This document shows, in pieces, positions 35,066 to 43,302 of a DNA stretch of 64,000 nt (position 1 is the first letter of the stretch; every line of letters starts with the position of its first letter). The stretch covers positions 76,665,393-76,729,392 of the forward strand of contig OV884059.1 in NCBI GenBank assembly GCA_930367215.1, given 5' to 3'. Below the pieces are notes generated by a model. The model did no database searches, was not told the DNA's origin, and worked only from the letters and a program-made list of their open reading frames with translations. A program made the position numbers and the translations under genes. The DNA is from Pollenia angustigena (taxonomy: Eukaryota > Arthropoda > Insecta > Diptera > Polleniidae).

Positions 35066-38000
35066 TGGATCATCAGCTTCAAATTCTCTTTAATATTCCA
35101 GTAGCTACATCAGAAGATAGTAAAACACTGCAGAAAATTCATTCCACTGTCTCTGATGTTTTACAGACCCTTAAGACTTTAAACGTAAACACGGAAAATT
35201 GTGATTTTTTTATAGTATATCTCGTATGCTCCAAACTTCCTAACACGACCCTAGCTCTTTGGGAACAATCACTTAAATCCCATCGAGAGTTACTCAAATG
35301 GTCTCAGTTGGAGGAATTTCTAATTGACAGATACGAAGCCGTGGAAAGAATATCTAACATGAAAATTACAAGGGATCGTTTAAGTCTACCAAACATGTCC
35401 CAAAATGGAATCCAGTCCTATTCTTCACAGGAAAAACTCAACACTGCGTGTAAAGTTTGCGACGAAAATCACAACCTAAGAGCTTGTCAAAAATTTAAAA
35501 GATTTACGGTTCAGCAAAGAATTGATTTTGTATCAGCTAACAAAATCTGCAACAATTGCCTATCTTCCAACCATTTAAAAGCAAATTGCCCCAGCAAAAA
35601 TACTTGTTTTATATGTAAAATGAATCACCATACTTCTTTACACATTATTAAACCTGCTTGTTCTCAAAATAAGTCTCATTTATCCAACCCTGTAGAATGG
35701 CGAAACACTAACTCACCTAAAAATCAAACAAATTCCCAAGAAAGATTAAATCAAGATAATGAGTTAGCTTCAACTTCCAAAAAGTCCCCAGTTCAATCTA
35801 ACGTTTCATCTAATAATGAACATATCTTGCTCAGAACTGCTTTAGTTCATATTGAACACATGGGAGAACTTTTCACTGTTAGAGCATTAATAGATCCCGG
35901 ATCTCAAAGAACTTTTGTATCTGAGAGAATTCTACAGAGATTGCAGTTACCCACTCGAAAATCTCACGTGGACGTAGTTGGCATTGGCGGCCAAACACAA
36001 ACCGCAACAAAAGAATGCGATCTCATTATCTTTGCAAAAAAGGCGAATGTTAAATTCTCAATAAGTGCCATAATTTTGCCGAAAGTTACGAAGCTCATCC
36101 CATCAGCCTCGTTTCAAATCTCTAAGTCAAGTTTTAAGAATCTTGATTTAGCTGACCCAACATTTAACCAGACTTCTCAAATTGACCTTATTCTTGGCAA
36201 CGATTCCGAGCGATTTATTAATCTCGATGGAATAAAAAAGAATGTATGTGGTCTTGCATCTGCTTACAATACCATATTTGGGTGGGTTCTTAGCGGTCCA
36301 ATAAATGGCCAACCTGTTCACTCCTTTACAACTTCTATAGTTCCCTCGGAAAACGCTATTCTCACTGATCTTTTAAGAAGATTCTGGGAACAGGAGGAAT
36401 TGCCCTTAACTAAGCATATGTCAAACGAAGATCAACATTGCGAAGATTTTTATGTACAAACAACTACTCGCGACGCAGATGGCAGATATATGGTACGATT
36501 ACCTTTCAAAAAAGAATTTCCAAGTTCTATATTTCTTGGTGCTTCCCGAATACTAGCTCTTGGTCAATATTCCCGGATGAAGCAATCACTCGCAAAAAAC
36601 CCAGAACTTCAAACTCAATACAATGAAGTTTTAAACGAATATGTATCACTCCAACATGTGGAAAAAACCACATTCCGTGAATTGTCTTGCAATGAAAAAT
36701 TTTTCTCATTCTATTTGCCACATCACGCAGTAGTTCGCCCAGAGCATAAAACAACGAAGGTCAGAGTAGTTTTTAATGCCTCGCGAAAAAGCAAATCTGG
36801 TTTCTCCCTAAACGATATTCTGCACACAGGCCCAACTCTACAGCAAGATCTCATGAACGTAATTCTTAATTGGCGAAAGTATAAATATGTCTTTAGCGGT
36901 GACATTCAAAAAATGTACCGGCAGATCCTCATACACCCGGACGACAGACCATTCCAAAGAATTTTGGTTCAAAAAGAGCACAATGGGCCCTTTTCTGATT
37001 ACCAACTCAAAACAGTTACTTTCGGAGTAAACTGTGCCCCGTTTTTAGCCATACGCACACTCCTGCAGTTGGCGAAAGATTCCGAAACAAAATTTCCGAG
37101 AGCAGCTTCAATCCTGCGAAACGAAACCTACGTCGATGACATACTATCTGGTGGCCACACTTTAGAAGAAGCATTAACGGCTCAATCGGAACTCATTCAA
37201 ACCCTCAAGTCTGCAGGATTTCCTTTGAAAAAACTAACTGCGAACGATCCTAAACTATTTTCCAATATCCCACCCGAGGATTTATATGATTCAGAATTTC
37301 TGCAATTTGATGAAACGAGTACAACGAAAACATTAGGAATCAAATGGAATGCGATTACGGACTCCTTTTCTTACTCGTTCAACCCAATGGCTCAAATGCC
37401 TCAAGCTACTAAGCGCTCTATTCTCTCTTCAGTTGCAAAACTATTCGATCCGGCAGGATGGATAAATCCTGTAATTATCAGAGCCAAGATTCTGATGCAG
37501 CAACTCTGGCTAGAAGGTCTAGAATGGGATCAAAATGTTGGTTTAGATACTCTCGCAAACTGGAACAATCTTCTTTCCGATCTCTCTCACGTAGAAAAAA
37601 TTTTAATTCCCAGATGGATTCAATACATGCCTTCTGATATAATTCAAATACACGGCTTCTCTGATGCCTCTAAGCAAGCGTATTGTGCAGCCATTTATAT
37701 TAGATGCCAAACTAGTAGGAACGTATTCACCAATCTGTTCGTGGCAAAAAGCAAAGTAGCACCCTTACAAACTGTTTGTTTACCTCGACTAGAGCTCAGC
37801 GGCGCGGTTCTATTAGCTAATTTGGTTAATCACGTACTTAAGATCCTTAGTTTAAACAATTCAGAAGTCATATTGTGGACTGACTCTACGATCGTGCTAA
37901 GCTGGCTGTCAAAGCCTCCAGCAACTTGGGAAACTTATGTTGCTAACCGTATAGCTCAAATCCACAGATCGGTACCTAAAGCAACATGGCGGCATGTTCC

Positions 38001-39684
38001 AACTCATGACAACCCTGCGGATATCGGTACACGCGGCTGCAGACCACAAGATCTTACAGTAAATCCCCTATGGTGGTACGGACCTTCGTGGCTTGTCAAT
38101 CCTCCATCGGAATGGCCAGATAACATAGATATTCCGCCTTTACAGCATTCACTAGTAACTTCACTGAATGATAGTCCAAGTCGGGATATTTTGGAAAAAT
38201 TTTCATCCTATCATAAAGCTTTGCGAATATTATGCTACATGTTTCGGTTTGTTAACAATCGTCAATCTATTAATCGACCATATCATGGTTATTTATCTCT
38301 AAATCTAGGTCAAAGCGAAATAAATTTCGTAAAAAATAGGTTGATTTTACTTGCTCAAAAAGGGTTTTATGAATCCGAATACGCATTGTTATCTAGTTCT
38401 CAATCAATCCCTAACAATAGTTCACTGAAAACATTAAATCCATTCCTCGACTCTAACAAAGTTATGCGAGTAAATGGTCGTTTATCAGAATCATCGCTTC
38501 CCTACAGCGAACGCTACCCAGTCATATTGCCAGGCAACTCCCGACTCTGCCAATTATATTTAGCTTATTTACATATGACTTTAATGCATGCTGATTGCAA
38601 TCAAATGTGTAGAATGGTTCAAACGGAATTCTACATTTCCCGCTTAAAACCTCGCATTAAGAAAGTCATTCGGCAATGTAAGACATGCATCATCTACAAA
38701 CAAAGAAGCTTATCGCAGATAATGGCTCCATTACCTCCAGATAGATGCAATCTCTCCATACCCTTTCAAACTACCGGTGTTGATTTTGCCGGCCCGTTTG
38801 ACCTTAAAGCGTCCTCTTTGCGAAACTCTTCCTACACAAAAGGATATGTTTCTGTGTTTATTTGCTTTAGCACAAAGGCCATACACCTCGAAGCGTGTTC
38901 TGATCTATCTACTGCAGCTTTTCGTGCGGCATTTTCTCGCTTTATTGGGAGGCGGGGGCTCCCTCACAGGATGGTATCAGACAATGGACGCAATTTTCTC
39001 GGTGCCAGCAGAAAATTGAACAGGGAATTCACTTCTTTCATAAATTCAGCGTCCGAAGACATAACTCAAAAATATTTAACGCAGGGGTTCGAATGGAGTT
39101 TTATCCCACCGCATGCTCCTCATATGGGCGGCCTATGGGAGGCTGCTGTTAAAAGTTTTAAGTATCACTTAAAACGCATCGCTGGGACACACAAGTTTAA
39201 TTTCGAAGAATTTTCAACTATTCTCATTAGCATAGAAGGAGTCTTAAACTCACGTCCCATTTCTGCAATGTCAGAAGATCCTTCTGACCTTACTGCCCTC
39301 ACACCAGGACACTTTCTTACTGGGAAACCTATAATGGCGTTTCCAACTCCATCAACCGAAAATATTTCTCTTATTAATAGGTGGGAAAAACTCAAAGCTC
39401 TTCATTTTCAATTTGCTAAAAGATGGAAGCAAGATTATTTAAAAACCCTCCATAAGAGGTATAAATGGAAAAATGCTGCGCCTAATATTAAGACAGATGA
39501 CCTGGTCGTAGTTATAGACGACATGATGCCTACTTCCGAATGGCGGTTGGGACGAATAGTCAAAACATATTTAGGTTCTGACAGTAAGGTTAGAGTAGCC
39601 GATGTTCGCATTTCTACTGGCGTCATAACACGACCAATAGGAAAACTCTGTTACTTACCTTTACTTAATGAGAATGACTCCTAA
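34948..39684 (+). CDS. BEL/Pao Gag C-terminus plus Pol polyprotein (protease, RT, RNase H, integrase)
   Basis: A continuous 1578-codon frame. Approximate residues: Gag domain tail 19-150; three zinc knuckles 168-235 (CKVCDENHNLRAC, CNNCLSSNHLKANC, CFICKMNHH...H); aspartic protease near 312 (ALIDPGSQRTFVSE); reverse transcriptase about 590-800 with FSGDIQKMYRQI and catalytic YVDDIL near 727; Pao-type domain (FDPAGWINPVIIRAKI) near 830; RNase H 900-1030 (GFSDAS, LELSGA, WTDS, NPAD); integrase with an HHCC zinc-binding segment 1208-1250 and DDE core (VDFAGPF 1277, VSDNGRNF 1341, LWEAAVKSF 1398); C-terminal domain with a DDLVVVIDD motif. All catalytic motifs look intact. The first in-frame Met (34948) is not the natural start: its first ~17 codons overlap Gag in the wrong frame. 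Confidence 0.93.
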   Translation: MSSSSKIISLTEQNYKRGWSSFSLAWNALKSRYENKRVLVDHQLQILFNIPVATSEDSKTLQKIHSTVSDVLQTLKTLNVNTENCDFFIVYLVCSKLPNTTLALWEQSLKSHRELLKWSQLEEFLIDRYEAVERISNMKITRDRLSLPNMSQNGIQSYSSQEKLNTACKVCDENHNLRACQKFKRFTVQQRIDFVSANKICNNCLSSNHLKANCPSKNTCFICKMNHHTSLHIIKPACSQNKSHLSNPVEWRNTNSPKNQTNSQERLNQDNELASTSKKSPVQSNVSSNNEHILLRTALVHIEHMGELFTVRALIDPGSQRTFVSERILQRLQLPTRKSHVDVVGIGGQTQTATKECDLIIFAKKANVKFSISAIILPKVTKLIPSASFQISKSSFKNLDLADPTFNQTSQIDLILGNDSERFINLDGIKKNVCGLASAYNTIFGWVLSGPINGQPVHSFTTSIVPSENAILTDLLRRFWEQEELPLTKHMSNEDQHCEDFYVQTTTRDADGRYMVRLPFKKEFPSSIFLGASRILALGQYSRMKQSLAKNPELQTQYNEVLNEYVSLQHVEKTTFRELSCNEKFFSFYLPHHAVVRPEHKTTKVRVVFNASRKSKSGFSLNDILHTGPTLQQDLMNVILNWRKYKYVFSGDIQKMYRQILIHPDDRPFQRILVQKEHNGPFSDYQLKTVTFGVNCAPFLAIRTLLQLAKDSETKFPRAASILRNETYVDDILSGGHTLEEALTAQSELIQTLKSAGFPLKKLTANDPKLFSNIPPEDLYDSEFLQFDETSTTKTLGIKWNAITDSFSYSFNPMAQMPQATKRSILSSVAKLFDPAGWINPVIIRAKILMQQLWLEGLEWDQNVGLDTLANWNNLLSDLSHVEKILIPRWIQYMPSDIIQIHGFSDASKQAYCAAIYIRCQTSRNVFTNLFVAKSKVAPLQTVCLPRLELSGAVLLANLVNHVLKILSLNNSEVILWTDSTIVLSWLSKPPATWETYVANRIAQIHRSVPKATWRHVPTHDNPADIGTRGCRPQDLTVNPLWWYGPSWLVNPPSEWPDNIDIPPLQHSLVTSLNDSPSRDILEKFSSYHKALRILCYMFRFVNNRQSINRPYHGYLSLNLGQSEINFVKNRLILLAQKGFYESEYALLSSSQSIPNNSSLKTLNPFLDSNKVMRVNGRLSESSLPYSERYPVILPGNSRLCQLYLAYLHMTLMHADCNQMCRMVQTEFYISRLKPRIKKVIRQCKTCIIYKQRSLSQIMAPLPPDRCNLSIPFQTTGVDFAGPFDLKASSLRNSSYTKGYVSVFICFSTKAIHLEACSDLSTAAFRAAFSRFIGRRGLPHRMVSDNGRNFLGASRKLNREFTSFINSASEDITQKYLTQGFEWSFIPPHAPHMGGLWEAAVKSFKYHLKRIAGTHKFNFEEFSTILISIEGVLNSRPISAMSEDPSDLTALTPGHFLTGKPIMAFPTPSTENISLINRWEKLKALHFQFAKRWKQDYLKTLHKRYKWKNAAPNIKTDDLVVVIDDMMPTSEWRLGRIVKTYLGSDSKVRVADVRISTGVITRPIGKLCYLPLLNENDS

Positions 39685-39746
39685 TATCTAAAATTTAATT
39701 TTAAAATAGATAACACAAAACCTTGCTCGTACAAAAATTAATTCTT

Positions 39747-39798
39747 GTCTTTATTCCTATTTTGTTTCTTTCTTCCTTATGTTATTTATTCCCTCCAG
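39747..39798 (+). promoter_or_regulatory. Candidate 3' splice acceptor for the extra ORF
   Basis: A long pyrimidine-rich tract (TTTCTTTCTTCC within it) ends in CCCTCCAG. Joining to the donor at 31128/31129 keeps the reading frame of the zinc-knuckle ORF. Confidence 0.5.
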
Positions 39799-40309
39799 CA
39801 GACAGCACCCACGAAATCGTGATCCAGCAATACACCAATGCATGGTTTGCAAAAAGTTTCACGCCTTACGATTTTGTCGTCGTTTTCTCAACATGAGTGT
39901 CAAAAATAGAGACCGTGTGGTTCGCCGATATCACTACTGTGAAAACTGTTTAGCCAGGAGCCATGACCTGAGGGCCTGTGCGTCGTTAGAAACGTGCCGT
40001 AAATGTGGATGCTACCACCACACACTTCTTCACCCAACCCAGGGAAGACATCGTGATTTACGTTCCAGAATTTCAAGACGAACCAACCGAAAAGAAGGCG
40101 GCAGGCCTAGAACCACCAGAAGAACCCACGGTACCACTAACCGCACACCCAATTCAACCAACAACGGTTTACAACCCACAACCACTGCAACCAGTCCAAT
40201 GGCTCCTGATCATCAGATCATATCCGAAGCCATCCGTTCCCTGGCTCAAGTGCTTTGCACCCAACCAAATTCTATAGTTGCACAAGTGCAAGGGGCCCGG
40301 CATGTTTAA
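39779..40309 (+). CDS. Extra zinc-knuckle ORF in env position of BEL element
   Basis: A 176-codon frame between pol and the 3' LTR, ending just inside the LTR. Residues 21-85 hold three Cys/His knuckles (CMVCKKFHALRFC, CENCLARSHDLRAC, CRKCGCYHHTLLH) with the same order and spacing as those of Gag, but clearly diverged in sequence; then a basic, Thr/Pro/Asn-rich stretch and a short C-terminal helix-like segment. It resembles gag-derived nucleocapsid proteins, not an envelope: no signal peptide or membrane span. A strong 3' splice site (pyrimidine tract 39747-39796, CAG at 39796-39798) precedes it, so expression by splicing from the leader ATG is plausible. The region is richer in G+C than pol. 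An overlapping frame at 40005-40277 is probably a shadow. Confidence 0.75.
   Translation: MLFIPSSRQHPRNRDPAIHQCMVCKKFHALRFCRRFLNMSVKNRDRVVRRYHYCENCLARSHDLRACASLETCRKCGCYHHTLLHPTQGRHRDLRSRISRRTNRKEGGRPRTTRRTHGTTNRTPNSTNNGLQPTTTATSPMAPDHQIISEAIRSLAQVLCTQPNSIVAQVQGARHV
40286..40302 (+). promoter_or_regulatory. Candidate polypurine tract
   Basis: GCAAGGGGCCCGG lies just before the 3' LTR, the position of the plus-strand primer in LTR elements. Confidence 0.5.
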
Positions 40310-40820
40310 AATACAATTATTTTAAACACAAATTATATTTCAATTTGAATTTTTATTTAACTGAATTTCTTAACTCAATTTGTGATTGAATTGTGCGATA
40401 ACGTAACTATTAAAAAATTATTGTGAATTGTAACTTTAACTTTCCAATATTTACTATTATTATATACTTGAATATGAAATACCTAAATTTTGTAAAAAAG
40501 AAAAATGGTCATTTGTCGGACAACCAGCCAACGGTGAGCATCTTAAATAAAAGTTCTTCATTGGTACCCAATCTAATTAAAATTTGTATTTTTTTTTCTA
40601 ACCCCCAAATTACTCTAAATTCTAATTCCTTTATAATTTCTCCTTGCGGCGAGAAATTATAAAGCCACGTAAAGCAGATTAGAATCTAACATCAAATTAA
40701 CTGGGCATTAGCAAGCTAAGCGAATCGTGCCTACATCCTGCGCATGTCATTCCTACCCATCGCTCCTAACTTAGCCAACTAATCTGCCCATCTAAGCCGA
40801 GAACATTCTAGTCTTGTTCA
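40303..40820 (+). repeat. BEL/Pao 3' LTR
   Basis: 518 bp, matching the 5' LTR with one visible difference (T at 40512). AATAAA at 40546-40551. ATAT follows at 40821-40824. Confidence 0.95.
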
Positions 40821-41086
40821 ATATATATAAAAATAAGTCCGTATATGTACGTCGCCGAACTACTCATAAACGCGTCGTGCGATTTCAACCAAACTTATAC
40901 ACTACGTAGGCAGTGGCCCAAATATGGTTTATATGAAGTTTGGTTGAAATCCGATAACGCATGTGTGTGCGGTGCGTATGTGAAGTGAGTGTGTTTTTGC
41001 CGCAGGAAAACCAACTTTATTAAAAACAAGTGTGTTTCTTTTCCTATTTTGTTTTGCCGTGCGAAGCAGGCAACGGGCCCGCTAGT
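40821..41086 (+). mobile_element. Helitron-like repeat, 3' terminus
   Basis: Ends with a short hairpin region GCCGTGCGAAGCAGGC, then AACGGGCCCG and CTAGT at 41082-41086, the CTRRT end of Helitrons. The expected T after CTRRT is absent (A follows). The left boundary is obscured by the BEL insertion. Confidence 0.55.
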
Positions 41087-41548
41087 AAAGTATAAATATA
41101 TTGGATACTTATGAGTAGCAAAGAGGATTTAACGAGACATGTCTGTCCATATGTATGTTGAAATGGGTTTTCCGAAGACCCCAGATGGGGACCAGATTGT
41201 TCCATATTTGTCATGTATACTCCGTTAAAGTTTTACCTATTCCCATAAAATTCCTTGTTGTTGTTTTTATTATATTTTTATACCCTTCACCGAAGGTAAA
41301 AGGGTATATATAACTTTGTCATTCCGTTTGTAATTTCTACAATATTGATCCTACACCCTATAAAGTAGATATATTCTGGGTCCTTATGAAAAGCGAAGTT
41401 CAAATCCGGTTGTCCGTCTGTCCGTCTGTCCGTCTGTCTGTTGAAATGGGTTTTCCGAAGCCCCCAGATATGATGGGAGCTTCGTTGGGGTATCTTTCTG
41501 TCAGGTATTCTTATTATAATTTTGCTATTGAAATTCAGCCAGATCGGT

Positions 41549-42528
41549 CCACAAATGGCTGAGATATGAGCAAAAAACCACGACTACCTCTAATTTTTCC
41601 CAAAAATCCCTTGTGGTTGTTGTATTTTTATTACTTTTTGCTGTATAACTGGGGAACGGCAAAAGCCAAATTAGGTACACACATTTAGGTTGCCAATACA
41701 CACCTTTCTACAAAATGTGGGTGGGATTGGAGAAGTGGGCGTGGTACCTCCCGTACAAAAAAAATTAAAAATTTTATAAAAACCTAAATTTTAAGGCTGC
41801 CATATGTCCTATGGATATGACTTATATACCAAAATATCGGAAATTTTTAGTAGAACATATTTTACATAAAACTCGGGAAAATCGGTTCAGACACAAAAAA
41901 GTTATGACCAAAATTAATTTTTTTTTTTTAAATACCCACTTTCGGGAGCCATAGATCTCCCCGAGTCCAAGCTTTATAACTAAAGTAAACGGTAAATTTC
42001 TTCTTTAACACGTCGGTATATAAATCTGCCAAATCGGTTAAAAAATGGCTGAGGTTTGAGCAAAAAACCACGACTACTTCTATTTTTTTTAAAAAATCCA
42101 TTGTTGTTGTTGTATTTTTATTACTTTTTGCTGTATATCTGGTGAACGGAAAAAGCCAAAGTTTCCAAATTAGGTACACACAATTAGGTTGTCAATACAC
42201 ACCATCCTACAAAATGTGGGCGGGATTGGAGAAGTGGGCGTGGTACCTCCCGTAGAAAAAATATCAAAAACTTCATAAAAACCTGAATTTGTGCACTGCT
42301 ATATGACCGATGGTTACACCTTATATATCAAAAGACCGGAAATCTTTAGTAGAAAATATTTTCTGAAAATTTCGGAAAAATCGGTTCAGATGCAAAAAAG
42401 TTATGGCCAAAATAAAATTTTTTTCTATTAAAATATCCATTTTTGGGAATCATAGATCTTCCCGAGTCCAAACTTTTTAAGTCAAGTAAATGGTAAATTT
42501 CTTCTGCTACTTAAAAACTCCCCAAAAT
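41549..42528 (+). repeat. 490-bp tandem duplication inside copy D
   Basis: Blocks such as GAGCAAAAAACCACGACTAC (41569 and 42059), TTGTATTTTTATTACTTTTT and GGATTGGAGAAGTGGGCGTG recur exactly 490 bp apart; copies have diverged moderately. Confidence 0.8.
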
Positions 42529-42732
42529 GATAAAAGAAAACAAACACGCATACTTACATGCCACAAACTATTTTGGTGAATATGTTTCCATATTTCAGTT
42601 CTCAACTCAAATAAGTTTTATGGTTTACAACTTTGCTATTGTGGTGAACAAAAGTAATTACAACCCTACACAGTGAACATAAAACGGGCCATATTTCATT
42701 TTAATGATATTCAAACAACGTTCCTTCATAGT

Positions 42733-42800
42733 TTAGTTGTCTAGGGGGTTAAGTTAGAAACTGTGAGTTCTCTGGTTCGAATCTGGTTTTTTTAAAAGAA
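42733..42800 (+). repeat. tRNA-like segment with A- and B-box-like motifs
   Basis: GTCTAGGGGGTTAAG resembles a tRNA D-arm (A box) and CTGGTTCGAATCTGG a T-arm (B box), followed by a T run that could end Pol III transcription. No acceptor-stem pairing, so it is not a functional tRNA gene. Confidence 0.5.
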
Positions 42801-43171
42801 AATTTTTTTTTTAAATTTTTATTTTTTTATGTTCTAAAAACGATTTAAAAAAAATATTTACCAGTTTTCGCTTTTTAAATTTAATTTATAATGGAGTTTA
42901 AAGTATTATAATTATGTATGTATACATATGTAAAAATTATTTAGTTTTTGTCTAGTTGCTCTGTATTCTGCTCCCACAATGGTGAAGGGTATATAAGATT
43001 CGGCACAGCCGAATATAGCACTCTTACTTGTTTTATTTTTATTTTAAAGTATTTTTTTAAAACATAACAAACACATTCATTATTTGCCGCTGAAATAGAG
43101 AAATTAGTATTAAACGAACAACCGTACTTAGTATATTTTATTTTAATGCTTGGTTTTGCCAATGTAAGTTA

Positions 43172-43302
43172 GTGGCTTGGTGGTCTAAGGTGCTACGTTA
43201 GACACGATTTCTGCTGGTTCTTAGTTCAAATATCTTATCGCACTATGGTGAAGGATATTATAAGATTTGGTATAGCCAAATATATAGCGCTCTTACTTGT
43301 TC
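43172..43302 (-). repeat. Second TTCGG-family end with a degenerate tRNA-like segment
   Basis: 43242-43302 repeats the end of copy D (GGTGAAGGATATTATAAGAT, ATAGCGCTCTTACTTGTTC). Just upstream, GTGGCTTGGTGGTCTAAGG and GGTTCTTAGTTCAAAT look like decayed A and B boxes on the plus strand. Confidence 0.5.

Larger units (their letters stand above)
30324..40820 (+). mobile_element. BEL/Pao LTR retrotransposon, full length
   Basis: Two 518-bp direct LTRs (TG...CA) bracket a 10.5-kb element with a 4-bp ATAT duplication. Order: LTR, leader with a Transib-type insertion, gag (frame broken), pol, an extra zinc-knuckle ORF, polypurine-like tract, LTR. The protease-RT-RNase H-integrase order and the sequence of the pol product place it in BEL/Pao. 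The LTRs differ at one position that I can see (30533 C, 40512 T), which implies a recent insertion. Confidence 0.95.
41277..43025 (-). repeat. TTCGG-family repeat, copy D
   Basis: Left part reads TATACCCTTCACCGAAGG, TTTGTCATTCCGTTTG and a (GTCCGTCT)n run at 41404-41436; right end reads GGTGAAGGGTATATAAG, TTCGGCACAGCCGAA and GCACTCTTACTTGTTTT. Longer than copies A and C, with a different interior: a 490-bp tandem duplication and a tRNA-like segment. Confidence 0.75.

Noticed and set aside
40005..40277. 90-codon Pro-rich frame overlapping the zinc-knuckle ORF
   Set aside because: Probably a shadow: the other frame holds the knuckles and runs to the LTR.
39779..40309. An envelope gene
   Set aside because: No signal peptide, membrane segment or glycoprotein features; it has nucleocapsid-type zinc knuckles.
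42733..42800. A functional tRNA gene
   Set aside because: No acceptor or anticodon stem pairing; only box-like motifs remain.
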